Notes: generated by a model from the letters alone, not told the origin. A stretch of DNA of 64,000 bases from Defluviitaleaceae bacterium (GCA_009780185.1 WRAN01000004.1:62001-126000), one strand, 5' to 3'; shown: positions 46,201 through 53,020, counted from the first letter of the stretch. Translations and numbers: made by a program.

Positions 46201-46822
46201 ACAGCCGTTTGCTTTCCACAAAACAGATCATCTCATTTACAGCACACCATACGAAATCAACTTGCTGCCAGGTGCAGAGTTTAGGCTCTTCCGTACACCA
46301 GTGCCTCTTAATGCAGAAGGGATTCCAGATTTATCGGGCCTTCCAGACCTTGTAACAACCAGCAATGTCGGCAGCACATGGGAAGATGTTACCCCCACGG
46401 CAGGGTTGATAAGTACCGACAACATGCACGACTATATGAGTTTCGACTTTGTATCGGGTTTTGTGTACCAGCTGATGGAGCTCCATGCTCCGGAAGGCTT
46501 CCAGCGTACAGAAATGCAGTGGCGGATACAGGTTGTAAACAACGACTTCGTAGTTACCACAATGGGAACAGCCTTCGTACACACAATAGACATGCGCAGG
46601 CTTGCATCGTGCACCTGCAACAATACCCCATGTGATAGGCCAGTGGACTTCTTTATTGGCAACTTCCCAAGTATTGAGCTGCCTATGGCTGGCGGTAATG
46701 GCTCCACAGCCTTTGTTGTCTCAGGCGGTTTGCTGGTGGTACTTGCTACAGTGCTGATGGGAGCAGTCAATATTGTGAAGAAGAACCGTAAACTGCATGT
46801 AAATTATGCGCGAACCTTGTAA
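37286..46822 (+). CDS. Giant sortase-anchored surface protein with GLUG repeats, parallel beta-helix and SpaA-type domains
   Basis: A 3178-residue cell-wall protein. Order: signal/anchor helix (about 21-41); a GLUG-type repeat region (about 250-1000) with over 20 GGFIG/GGLVG/GGIVG motifs; an unassigned stretch (about 1100-1700) with a Cys cluster near 1313-1355; a carboxypeptidase-regulatory-like domain near 1830-1915; a right-handed beta-helix of GGGVFV/MTGGEI units (about 2150-2770); two SpaA/Cna-B domains (about 2838-2970 and 2972-3125) with Lys in FTFTKID and AFHKTD and Glu in YRLVEVS and YQLMELHAPEGF for isopeptide bonds; then LPMAG at 3132-3136, a membrane helix and a basic tail. LPMAG is a variant of LPxTG. 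GTTAGGAG precedes the ATG. No sortase gene is nearby. Probable adhesin. Confidence 0.92.
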   Translation: MNGIGNDRNRSRLGGVGRTRIKFIAAFFFVTVLVAAVVLANTSTYTYETGQLGPYEEIWSNDVMGLTRVSGIIPMSSGVVHRIETPDDLAAFLRSEPIQGTPTANNDEFIIDGTINMQGQGSFHGRGFVNGQPFTGLLIGENNATITNLTLIPRTAAETPDTPGHNDFGLIRVLGNGAVVENLTFSNVNYNDPAGLVTWNNVEGSIGLVAGRILPNSTVTMNNITIHGATSGTTNAAITFAGGARETNNKRVGGLVGATDSGSVLHITNVDVRLQVALNTTGTPGAVANRNVHTSGGLVGLAAGDVHISSTGQFINRVHFQPIITTAGGSRVFLHIGGVIGRLTSPTAGANASTIYRLHTSTEGAVVPVTQSLGGFIGDAQHVTITHSENHFSVTSATHRGGFIGISRGNIVINDSHNHGTVGNGGTIATGAGGFIGAMLSGNASFARSENHVHLNTVTGTANHGGFIGISRGSIEFYRSYNHGNIFDTATTTAAAGNNVGRGGFIGFMYSGSANFYRTRNYGDISTISFGRLGGFVGRALGTGTITIENSANHGDVRMRNTDTGTGAEIRTRVASAGGFVGYITTSVHVTDTTNYGDVRVHGRGGGGGIAGSTSSRGGTSTTLTRVHNRGNIYGQHTQNRYIGGMIGHSRNNITINDSTNHGIVRLTSSGADNSGTINRSNAVGGFIGMATGIVSISDSANRGNVINDGLNHRAGGRMRIAGFVGMCTNRLTIERSHNFADITSVRAGTGGTTSHHGAGGIVGRITFRGTRANRVATITDVSNRGIVNGTGRTGGIVGSTRHRVGVQGLTISNATNTGDIRSWVVGGGIIGQSNSVNTTIMDVTNTGHVTVHNVGTPATNRGGLISGGGIVGRSSRARLNITRAGNDASVTVISTNAGSTGSGQNSVNNTNTAGAGGIVGNIQRGTRNQITLSYNAGAIRGHMRGVGGIVGGIRRTGTTLIEDTYNVGLVHSTLSINTGGTSVTGTDGAAPGNGILGLRRNVVGMITLNRVYNAGNVSGHPIFRGSRGRGGARGTPVGQTRRMTYRDVFFDTSIHTGQATAGFVTPTMQPVPTSILTSGGLAAFSGDNWRIRGWLDHFDPDVDVRDTWETYPHLAWQIDFEDEPRAFFQLIEPGADHLMLGPTRDAYFWHVQGRGWAPPDGWPGTWVPPGGWSGPTAGRLNFFEHPHYLPWTRHDLMRTFNQYAGRAGTGVAHPYRDPGNSVLTGITPNQPAGVIRRMSIGLISPRGVVAFNGNELFDGLIIVGVDYYLRNQVVTWSRMYVDDAPPYGRLTNPPFTLYAGMLNLSAADAGPWEGEGCGPYCLTLNPNGNDCGAASVNANGHQVRLTALGYHDAWTCITIDQVSQLGDGRVLIRVPMRRAPIDNLVLALHNDSAPITESQDLQPGILAARDPRARSTRDAVNSHYRPSDSTWVAPLGNHVLPTWGRVQAAPRHQDLPIQSHFDISGSYWHDLLTGMGNGFSTESLTLIHSAIENPHNENPSPENPFIVRIGLRDIDLPDLPLRVVREFEHDDEDLEEGEIYLAIPHGGRAGNNTPYYWFTSGTDQRFTIELRNPDGIRHSNNQPPRIIAGIATLETAAVSTAAPATLSDINSIGNAASQQRSSGHWWISNVTEYTEVRIIPLPNLPILSPATGSTNADGETSGNGGNITRSFRPSEWMPLSELIEWSNDDDESEADYQDPIRINVPIEYEHTRRVAVIERHIIIEGQVHQHRIPITNATLRVLADVGLDTLEDRWQVQNPANSGIFNPVRFIDGEEAEATAPNWSAEREVLNTLHPGDVDETIYIMLTKDPLARIYGFTLCDSMLITPQNLVVRPDTIVNVIDRASGMVIASTTSDIHGFFEVFLPPGTFPGSYLVIGTHPQHGFGTSVPSPVDIPVGADNARVNIFLGNAGYFPIFVRTLDMLGNNVSSACTASLTYGMSTSPRFSTYDSPYKLIMVRTADRTGANGWINGNISVNTDVGVPVGIVNIAQYLLDYPLRNPEPGNLASQRYQFLIITFRQGLPDWRRLNNAINATTDPPDRIVIHPKGTTGVPDIEMVGGVRIFNLIITDEGDGNTITTVPITTPTSDLSNPHRIRVARQVSVEAAPDANITLRMPVAGFPNTPDEPPWNASVTQNLGRHFVVNTDAGNFTLGGAGSGTLILDGNAVIGGVAHDGNRGGVQVDSGAEFTMLTGSMISNGRAVSGGGVNVSGQDTTFTMIGGVIGHATNPQLGNIALNGGGVWLGGGATFNMQDYTPAGGTPITGTGRIDSNDAANNGGGVFVGDGSTFTLARGAIHNNVTTDTTQIAIGGGGVFVTGAYFYMTGGEIYSNSNGISRIQSTPDNLPFNTNRGGGVHVASGGFFEMDGGIIRNNNTRGMGAGINVSNNGTFIMMDGRIRHNWARSGGGVYMEGSAGSIGTFEMHGGFIYNNRAIGRHDAEGTWLNGIGGGVRLLQYANMVMYGGVIHDNDARQGGGIANGTATTLTIHPSSRIRNNHAIGSDGGGIRLTTGATGNMLGGNIYGNTAIETGGGIMLHTGSTFNMSGGVIGGAHPGPDLALPNPNTNSAFDGGGIFVDTGATIAVTTGNAAGTGVIGNRANNSGGGLWLNTGVSVTFTGQLNNNVANVEGGGAYVSGGANLTVNGQVHQNAATRGGGVFVDGPRRPAGASLGVGYLNTAPNEAYADITPHDDHINEAPLYAGIVPFSTAATLTVNNGSTIYRNTAGSTTVEGNGGGVWVAYGSTFNIHAVTFTHNRAYGMGGAIFSERHDYNSPITRPLAYTNLVWPGGSAINFGNNWAPDLQTPPINATVIIPAANFGTTSPAAYNHVLNNWDVNFRATDLPFTFTKIDNASNTPLSGVVFYLYRFTDGNYVRVRGTSAPAPALVSAPTTGQVTMYLTQSRYRLVEVSVPHPFWVVPPAGTHWYITVTGENAVISRSNANAPTFRQSGTQLTAINPASNPVQAGVALTLHNYRITQPFAFHKTDHLIYSTPYEINLLPGAEFRLFRTPVPLNAEGIPDLSGLPDLVTTSNVGSTWEDVTPTAGLISTDNMHDYMSFDFVSGFVYQLMELHAPEGFQRTEMQWRIQVVNNDFVVTTMGTAFVHTIDMRRLASCTCNNTPCDRPVDFFIGNFPSIELPMAGGNGSTAFVVSGGLLVVLATVLMGAVNIVKKNRKLHVNYARTL

Positions 46823-46837
46823 GGGGTAAGTGTTATA

Positions 46838-46875
46838 AAAAAACGAGAGAAGGCATAGACCGACTCTCGTTTTTT
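46838..46875 (+). terminator. Intrinsic terminator of the giant surface gene
   Basis: AAAAAACGAGAG (46838-46849) pairs with CTCTCGTTTTTT (46864-46875) around a 14-base loop, 15 bases after the stop codon. Confidence 0.9.
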
Positions 46876-46888
46876 ATTGCACAATGCT

Positions 46889-46944
46889 TGCTTCGCGTTT
46901 CAAGCCGCCACTTAGTCAGACAGGTTTTAATTTGGAATCGGTAT
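46889..46944. repeat. ATACCGATTCCAA-family repeat, half copy
   Basis: On the minus strand this matches the left two-thirds of the 10494-10578 element (ATACCGATTCCAAATTAAAA, CCTGTCTGAC, then CGCGAAGC), with the other end missing. Its terminus abuts the next element, TTATAGCAATTC, as if one had inserted at the edge of the other. Confidence 0.7.
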
Positions 46945-47050
46945 TATAGCAATTCACCTTTAAATCAGCCCCGCCTGTCGCCGAAAAAGCGTTGATGCGT
47001 CCGCTATTTTCGGCTCGGGCGGAACTGTTTAAAGGGGGAATTGCTATAGC
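46944..47050. repeat. TATAGC-family palindromic repeat, diverged full-length copy
   Basis: About 106 bases. Ends read TTATAGCAATTC and GAATTGCTATAGC instead of the GAATTAA version; the inner part CCTGTCGCCGAAAA is shared with the 9921-10026 copy, as is the hairpin around GGCTCGG. The right part overlaps the end of the S41-like gene and encodes its last residues and stop. Confidence 0.75.
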
Positions 47051-48467
47051 TCTCATTTTCTATAAGCGTCAGTACTGTCTCCAAAGCGCTCATCACTTGG
47101 GGGCTTACATAATGGGGCATGACCCCAAATTCTTCGAAAGAGCGGCCGTAGGAATCAGTCATATATCCTAGGTCGTATCGTACTAGTATGCCGGAGTTAG
47201 GCAGTACAAGATAGGCAGAAATTGCACCCATTATCCCTGCTGTGGGTTGCCCCACAAGTGTAGCAAACCCGGTTTCCCTTGCAAAGATAGCGGCCACTTC
47301 TGTAGCGGATTGGGAGCCTGGGCCAATAAGCATCCATATCCTTCCGTTGAAAGCCAGTTTGCCTACTACAGGGGTCATACCTATATCCCATGCTATGACA
47401 TTATGCAGAAGTTTTAAGTCTTCCTGGTTAAAATAGGGCATATTATTTTCTTGAGTGAATGCTTGTGCATTGTAGTATAAGGTGATGCTGTTTGGGTCGT
47501 CTGATAGTATGTCATGTATTAGGGCATCGGCGAAAAGACGATTATTGTATCCAGCCGGGAAGAATTCATATATGCGACCTTCTAATGGGGTGGTAAGATT
47601 TGGGGCAACTATTAACTGAAAGAAATAGTCAGGGAAACCGCCTAAGTTTTGTTGTAAATCTATTATTAGATGGTCAAAGCCAGCAATTTCTTCGTAGAAG
47701 GCAAAAATAATTTCGCTATCGTGGTGGATATTGTAATGGTTAAAGCGGTGTATGTTCATGTATGCTATTTCACCTTCTACTAGTATTTCAGTGGTTATGT
47801 TGTTTGGGGTCAACATTCCGGTTTCATATTGGCCTAAGTTTACTTGTATGTTGCCATAGAACCTTGTAACTGCCGGGTGACGCATAGCTTCGTAGATACG
47901 CTGGCTATACGCGTGAATAAAGTTACCATGTTCATCAATACTATCTCGGTAGATATTGGCCAGAACCAAATGAAGGCGGCGCTCCCAATGCTGATATAGA
48001 TGACCGAAGCCTCCAAATGGTTCAAAAAAGTATCGGGCAAGCATATTGGAAAATTCCTGAGGGCTAGTGATATTGCTCTGTAAAATAGCCTGTCTTGTGG
48101 CTTCTTCAATTAAATCAATATTAATACCATGGCCGCGATAAGCAGGGCCGAATAATGGAAAATTAATGCGTAACATATGCATTAGATAATCAAAATCACA
48201 AAGAAAATGCTGGGTAACGAAAGTATCCCCCTCTACCCATCTGGGTATCAGGGGGATATATGGCTCTTCGTCTGGTATTAGGCGAATTGCTGCCTTGGGG
48301 GTTGGTGATGGCTCAGGTAAAAAATCGCATCGCTCCGGAGTGGGTTCGGGAGTTGCTTCAGTGATTATTGGAGTAGGGGATTCAGGTACATATTCATAAT
48401 TATACTCCGCTCCTCTTCCGCATGCAGATAGAATAAATACTAGCGCAACAATAAATATAACTTTCAT
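47004..48467 (-). CDS. S41-like peptidase lipoprotein
   Basis: A 487-residue exported lipoprotein; the signal ends in LSAC (Cys near 16), followed by a Pro/Thr/Glu-rich linker. The C-terminal half matches the S41 (C-terminal processing peptidase/tricorn-like) fold: DHLIIDLQQNLGG, then GPGSQSATEVAAIFA with the candidate nucleophile serine, and GQPTAG. A PDZ domain is not evident. The ATG shares one base with the dapF stop (TAATG). The last residues (after NES, SNSPFKQFRPSRK) are encoded by the repeat element at 46944-47050, so the original C-terminus was probably altered. Confidence 0.82.
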   Translation of the reverse strand: MKVIFIVALVFILSACGRGAEYNYEYVPESPTPIITEATPEPTPERCDFLPEPSPTPKAAIRLIPDEEPYIPLIPRWVEGDTFVTQHFLCDFDYLMHMLRINFPLFGPAYRGHGINIDLIEEATRQAILQSNITSPQEFSNMLARYFFEPFGGFGHLYQHWERRLHLVLANIYRDSIDEHGNFIHAYSQRIYEAMRHPAVTRFYGNIQVNLGQYETGMLTPNNITTEILVEGEIAYMNIHRFNHYNIHHDSEIIFAFYEEIAGFDHLIIDLQQNLGGFPDYFFQLIVAPNLTTPLEGRIYEFFPAGYNNRLFADALIHDILSDDPNSITLYYNAQAFTQENNMPYFNQEDLKLLHNVIAWDIGMTPVVGKLAFNGRIWMLIGPGSQSATEVAAIFARETGFATLVGQPTAGIMGAISAYLVLPNSGILVRYDLGYMTDSYGRSFEEFGVMPHYVSPQVMSALETVLTLIENESYSNSPFKQFRPSRK

Positions 48468-49339
48468 TATATTTCTACGGTTCCTTCAAATATCTTCACG
48501 CAGTCGCCTGTCATATATACAGTCTCGTCTGTATATTCTATTATCAACTCTCCACCTGGCATTTCTATTGTGATGGGTGTATTTTTATCACCGTATCCGT
48601 TAAGTACCGCAGCTACTGCTGAAGCACAGGCCCCGGTGCCACTGCCTCCTGTTTCTCCGCTACCTCTCTCCCAAACTCGTATCTTTATGTGATTTCGCCC
48701 GATTACATGGGCAAAGGCTACATTAACCCGTTCTGGGAATATAGCATTGTGCTCAAAATATGGACCGATAGCTTCTAATTCCATATCCTTTAGCTCTACA
48801 AGGCCAAGCTCGCCAACTCCTTGTGTAAAAATGACAGCGTGAGGGTTGCCCATGGATACGCAAGTGATTTTGTATGTGTTGCCTCCTATGGTTACTGGTC
48901 TGGCGATAACCGCATCGCCGGATAAGTCTACAGGAACATCTTCCGGCCGAAGTGCGGCAGTCCCCATATCTACCCGTACAGTAGTGGTTTCACCTTTGTT
49001 TACTTTAAGGAATAGATCCTTAACACCGCTACCGGTTTCTATGCGCATATGTTCTTTATTTACTATTCCATTATCGTAAAGATATTTGGCGACACAGCGT
49101 ATTGTATTGCCACACATATCGCTTTCACTGCCATCCTGGCTGTTGAACATCCTCATACGGCCATCGGCGATATCTGAGGGTAAGATCATTACAATACCGT
49201 CGCCTCCAATACCAAAGCGGCGGTGACTCAACTGTCTTGATAATGCTTCTGGTGAATCAATGTTTTGGTTATAGCAATTGAAGTAGATATAGTCATTGCC
49301 GCAGCCATACATTTTGGTAAAAGTCAATTGTTGTCCCAT
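48467..49339 (-). CDS. dapF: Diaminopimelate epimerase
   Basis: About 290 residues from ATG 49339, which follows AAGGAGG; a TTG 21 bases upstream would put the ribosome site inside the gene. The two catalytic cysteines are in DMCGNTIR and GTGACASA. It converts LL- to meso-diaminopimelate for lysine and peptidoglycan. It lies between tmk and the S41-like lipoprotein gene. Confidence 0.95.
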   Translation of the reverse strand: MGQQLTFTKMYGCGNDYIYFNCYNQNIDSPEALSRQLSHRRFGIGGDGIVMILPSDIADGRMRMFNSQDGSESDMCGNTIRCVAKYLYDNGIVNKEHMRIETGSGVKDLFLKVNKGETTTVRVDMGTAALRPEDVPVDLSGDAVIARPVTIGGNTYKITCVSMGNPHAVIFTQGVGELGLVELKDMELEAIGPYFEHNAIFPERVNVAFAHVIGRNHIKIRVWERGSGETGGSGTGACASAVAAVLNGYGDKNTPITIEMPGGELIIEYTDETVYMTGDCVKIFEGTVEI

Positions 49340-49349
49340 AATATCCTCC

Positions 49350-49967
49350 TTACAGCCCAAATAAGGGCCTTACGCCTTCCCATATGGCTTTAGTTACTAT
49401 TTCAAATGGCTGTGAGCCATCTATTATAAGTATATTGCAGTCTTTCATTTTTTCAAAAGCGTACATAAAATTTTTGCGTAGCTGAGTACCATTATTGTCA
49501 AAGAGTTCTTTCCCGACTCGTTTTGTGTTAATGCGCTCTAAACAAACATCTGGCGGAGTGTCAATAAAAATTGTTAAATCCGGCATTAGGAGATTAATAA
49601 CGTCCTTATTATAAATATATATTTCATCATATGAACATGAAAGGCCTTGGTAAGCAAAGCTTGAAAATATGAATCTATCCATTAACACATGGCCGCCTGC
49701 GTCTATGTGTGGCTTTATATCATTGATTACATGCTCATACCTATCCACAGAAAATAGCTTTGCCAATGATGTAGGTGACACCGATAGCCCTTGTACACCC
49801 TTTACAATACCTCTTAAAAGCAAGCCAATTAGGTTGCGTTCACTTGGTTCTTTCTCTTCTTTGCATAAAATATTATTGTCTTCCAACCTTGCTTTAAGGG
49901 CAGAAAACTGGCTACTCTTCCCAGAGCCATCCAGTCCTTCTAGGGCAATGAATACACCTTTTTTCAT
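49350..49967 (-). CDS. tmk: Thymidylate kinase
   Basis: About 205 residues from ATG 49967, which overlaps the recO stop (ATGA). The P-loop is EGLDGSGKSSQ near 8-18, and DRFIFSSFAYQG carries the DR[FY] motif. Longer in-frame starts run into recO and add a non-family N-terminus. It phosphorylates dTMP to dTDP. Finding tmk after recO rather than near holB is less usual. Confidence 0.88.
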   Translation of the reverse strand: MKKGVFIALEGLDGSGKSSQFSALKARLEDNNILCKEEKEPSERNLIGLLLRGIVKGVQGLSVSPTSLAKLFSVDRYEHVINDIKPHIDAGGHVLMDRFIFSSFAYQGLSCSYDEIYIYNKDVINLLMPDLTIFIDTPPDVCLERINTKRVGKELFDNNGTQLRKNFMYAFEKMKDCNILIIDGSQPFEIVTKAIWEGVRPLFGL

Positions 49968-50689
49968 ACTTGTATAAACTCCTCTGCCATCAATTTCCAT
50001 TCAAAATGGCAACGCCATAACATACAGGCGCTTTGCCACAGCTCTTTTTTTACATTCTCGCTACAGTTAAAACGAAAGGACTCTGACAAATCACTTCCAA
50101 TAATATGTCGTAGTGCAAATATCGCTCCACCTGAAAGCTTTATACTATATCCTGGCTTATGTACCCCGCAATTTAACCCCTCAGCGGATAAAAAAGCCCC
50201 CAAAGCCATACTGTCACCGCACTGGATACATGCTTCTACTTCCGGCGTAAGACCATAATAAGCAAGAAACCTCATAAAAAAAACCCCAAGTACCTGCAGT
50301 GGGGGTAAAATATTTTTATTTAGATGCCCAAGGGATTTAAGTGCAAGCAGTAAGAGGTCATCAGCGGGGTTATCCTCAAGTAAAGTCTTTTCACAAACCT
50401 CTACAACCAAATGCGCCGCTGTTAGGCAGTCATAATCGCTGCGAAGACCATAAAAGCTCTCTATAACCTGAGCCTGAGCCAGAGCGTAAAACCCCCGCCC
50501 TACAGTTAATACAAAATCGCTATATGTAAAAAGCTGTGCTGCGGCCATAAATTTACTCTTGGGTTTACGGGCGCCGCGGGCGTATATCATCATACGCCCG
50601 TATTCTTTGCATAGCAATAATAGCCGCTTGTCAGATTCACCGGCTTCGAACTCCTTTAGTACTAAGCCCCGTGCCTTAATGGTTTCCAT
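49964..50689 (-). CDS. recO: DNA repair protein RecO
   Basis: A 241-residue recombination mediator that loads RecA with RecR. The N-terminal OB fold begins IKARGLVLKEFEAGESDKRL; a zinc-site remnant lies in CIQCGDSMALGAFLSAEGLNC region. The start overlaps the small yqzL gene by 14 bases. The order era-yqzL-recO is conserved in Firmicutes. Confidence 0.94.
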   Translation of the reverse strand: METIKARGLVLKEFEAGESDKRLLLLCKEYGRMMIYARGARKPKSKFMAAAQLFTYSDFVLTVGRGFYALAQAQVIESFYGLRSDYDCLTAAHLVVEVCEKTLLEDNPADDLLLLALKSLGHLNKNILPPLQVLGVFFMRFLAYYGLTPEVEACIQCGDSMALGAFLSAEGLNCGVHKPGYSIKLSGGAIFALRHIIGSDLSESFRFNCSENVKKELWQSACMLWRCHFEWKLMAEEFIQV

Positions 50690-50792
50690 GGGGCTTTTTC
50701 ATGTCTTTATGCTTGTTTTCTTTATATTGCAGGTACATTAATGGGTCTCCGGACTCGGTGAACTGCTGCCAGAATTGTTGTTGTCGTTCCAT
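50676..50792 (-). CDS. yqzL: YqzL-like small protein
   Basis: A 38-residue gene starting at ATG 50792 with AAGGGGATAT upstream and ending at TAA 50678-50676, overlapping recO by 14 bases. The core FWQQFTESGDPLMYLQYKE matches the YqzL pattern (W-x-x-F-x-x-[ST]-G-x-x-x-x-Y-L-x-[FY]-K-E), and the place between era and recO is where YqzL is found in Bacillus. The function of YqzL is unknown. Confidence 0.85.
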   Translation of the reverse strand: MERQQQFWQQFTESGDPLMYLQYKENKHKDMKKPHGNH

Positions 50793-50857
50793 TTTATATC
50801 CCCTTTTTCCTCTGTGTATTTACTACTACTATTGTGACCAAGAACCCGCTTGCTATG

Positions 50858-51775
50858 TTATTTAATATCTGGAAAGTATCCGAAATTCTTCAAGAGGAAG
50901 TCGCTATCTCGCCAGTTCTTTTTTACCTTTACCCATAGCTCCATAAATATTTTATAACCCAGTAAGGCCTCTAAATCACGGCGCGCGGCTGCTCCGATAC
51001 GCTTTAGCATGGCTCCTTGCTTTCCGATGATTATGGCTTTATGGCTATCTCGTTCGCAGAAGATATTGGCTCCAATTTCCACTAACGCATTTGGGTCGTC
51101 TTCGTTATGTCCGTCTCGTAATTTGAAATGAGTAATCTCTATTGCAAGGCCATGCGGGATTTCTTCTTGTAAAAAGGTGAGAGCCTTTTCTCTTATAATC
51201 TCTGCGGCTATCTGTCTTTCTGGTTGGTCTGTTGTTTGGTCTCCTGGAAAATACATTGGCCCCTTAGGTAAGACTTTTCGTATTGCTGCAAGCAGCCCTT
51301 GGGTGTTATCTCCCTTCAGTGCCGACAGAGGGATGATTTCTTTGAATGGATATAACTTTTGGTATTGGTCTATAATGGCGAATAATTCTGGTTTTTGTAC
51401 CGTGTCCACTTTGTTGATGGCTAAAAATACAGGGGATTTACCCCCTTTTAGCTTCTCGACTATAGCGATATCGCCTTCCGGGATACGTTTTTTAGGTTCT
51501 ACCATCAGGATTACAGCATCTGCTTCCCCAATGGCACCTATGGCGCTTTTCACCATAAAATCCCCGAGCCTGGTTGTTGGGTTATGGATTCCCGGGGTAT
51601 CTATAAAAATAATTTGATAATCGTCACCTGTAAGAATGCTTCGAATTTTATTGCGGGTGGTCTGGGGCTTACTTGTTACAATAGAAATCTTTTCGCCTAT
51701 AAAATGGTTCATTAAGGTGGATTTACCTACATTAGGCCGCCCTACAAGTGTTACAAATCCGGAATAAAAACTCAC
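50858..51775 (-). CDS. era: GTPase Era
   Basis: A 305-residue ribosome-assembly GTPase that binds the 3' end of 16S rRNA. G1 GRPNVGKST near 12-20, G3 DTPGIHNP, G4 NKVD, and a C-terminal KH domain including IIGKQGAMLKRIGAAARRDLE. The start codon is GTG, overlapping the stop of the DUF3048 gene (GTGA at 51775-51772). Confidence 0.97.
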   Translation of the reverse strand: MSFYSGFVTLVGRPNVGKSTLMNHFIGEKISIVTSKPQTTRNKIRSILTGDDYQIIFIDTPGIHNPTTRLGDFMVKSAIGAIGEADAVILMVEPKKRIPEGDIAIVEKLKGGKSPVFLAINKVDTVQKPELFAIIDQYQKLYPFKEIIPLSALKGDNTQGLLAAIRKVLPKGPMYFPGDQTTDQPERQIAAEIIREKALTFLQEEIPHGLAIEITHFKLRDGHNEDDPNALVEIGANIFCERDSHKAIIIGKQGAMLKRIGAAARRDLEALLGYKIFMELWVKVKKNWRDSDFLLKNFGYFPDIK

Positions 51776-52944
51776 TCAAACACCACATTTCCATTAGATT
51801 GAAATACACAAATCCATACCCGCCCCGGCTCAAGAACTAAAGGGGCACCGTCTGGGAAATACCACCGGGTAGGGGATGTATGGCTATCCTTTTGCCAGCG
51901 TACAGGCTGATATCTACCGCCATGAATCATATATCCGCTGCCGGAGCCTATAGTATCTACACTGCGCCGCCCAACGGCATCTACTACACGCATATTAGTA
52001 AACTGTATTAATATTGTGCTAACCCCTACTTGCTCTACTGTGTTGGCATCCATATGAGGGCCTTGACGGTTTTCGGAATAATACAGTCCAGTTTCCTCGT
52101 TAAATGTAAACCGCCTAAAATACAGCGCCGAGAAAGGCACATGAACGGAATATGCCTGACCATGCCCTGTGGTATCAGGAGGGATATGCCCTAAATTAAA
52201 GTTGAACCCAAAATCATCAGCCTCATCCGGCCAATAATCTCGTATGCTTCTGCCCTCAAGGTGATTAAAAAGTCTTTCGCTTCCAGTAAAGGAGCTATGT
52301 TCTAATGGCCTTGTACCTGTATTAACCGCCCAGTATGGGTAAGTCCGGTCTCGCCAAAACACTATCCCCTCTAAAGCAATACCATCCAAGTTATTGATCC
52401 TCAGAGAGCTAATCTGCGAATACCCCCCGGGGCTAGCCCCATGGTGGATAAAAATGGCATCATGATTGAGGGCAAAATCTATAAAATAATCACGAGCCGA
52501 GCGCATGGGCCCAATCATTTCAGGGACATACGACTGAAAAATCCCAACAAGGCGGGTAACATCCCCTTCTGCTAGGACTTCGTAAATAATATCAGCAGCG
52601 CCTACGCCGCTTTGTGGCAGGGCACGTCCGGAGTTATTAATTACCGCAGCAAAGGGCCTGCGATTCATATATTCTTCTTCAATCGGAAGCCCGGTAAGTC
52701 TACTAAAAGGCCCTGATGGGATTATAAATGGCAAAAAAGCCATAGGAGACTCAACAGCTCTAGGAGAAAAATAAGGTGTTTCTGCTTCTGGATAGGGGGT
52801 AGGGGATGGTACCTCTAAAAAAGTATCTCCATAACGCCAGTCATAGCTATTTGGGTCACCGGAAGTACCTAATGAAAGCACACCAAAGAGCATAATCAGA
52901 AAAATAACCGAGCCGAAAAATATATACAGATAAATCTTATACAT
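51772..52944 (-). CDS. DUF3048 (YerB-like) extracytoplasmic protein
   Basis: A 390-residue protein with one N-terminal membrane helix (about 5-26) and no lipobox, a Pro/Glu-rich linker, and a DUF3048 domain from about 70: LPIEEEYMNRRPFAAVINNSG, then QSGVGAADIIYEVLAEGDVTR and IGPMRSARDYFIDFA. The C-terminal part (RVWICVFQSNGNVVFE) completes the domain. The function of the family is unknown; it is presumed to act at the cell surface. It is inserted between dgkA and era, which are usually adjacent or separated by cdd. Confidence 0.88.
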   Translation of the reverse strand: MYKIYLYIFFGSVIFLIMLFGVLSLGTSGDPNSYDWRYGDTFLEVPSPTPYPEAETPYFSPRAVESPMAFLPFIIPSGPFSRLTGLPIEEEYMNRRPFAAVINNSGRALPQSGVGAADIIYEVLAEGDVTRLVGIFQSYVPEMIGPMRSARDYFIDFALNHDAIFIHHGASPGGYSQISSLRINNLDGIALEGIVFWRDRTYPYWAVNTGTRPLEHSSFTGSERLFNHLEGRSIRDYWPDEADDFGFNFNLGHIPPDTTGHGQAYSVHVPFSALYFRRFTFNEETGLYYSENRQGPHMDANTVEQVGVSTILIQFTNMRVVDAVGRRSVDTIGSGSGYMIHGGRYQPVRWQKDSHTSPTRWYFPDGAPLVLEPGRVWICVFQSNGNVVFE

Positions 52945-52956
52945 TCACATATCTCC

Positions 52957-53020
52957 TATGCTAATTCAATGAGAAACCGATTCGTCCTAGACGAATTGGA
53001 TTTCGAATTAATTAGCTCTA
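52957..53020. repeat. TATAGCGAATTAA-family repeat, diverged copy
   Basis: Ends GCTAATTCAATGAGAAACC and TTTCGAATTAATTAGC match the two termini of the full copy with substitutions; the centre is replaced by a hairpin ATTCGTC-CTA-GACGAAT. The right end supplies the stop codon of the dgkA gene. Confidence 0.6.

Noticed and set aside
37322-46770. Many ORFs of 60-190 codons antisense to the giant surface gene
   Set aside because: The sense frame is one continuous gene with clear domains; the antisense frames are open because of GC-rich repeated codons and show no ribosome sites or families.
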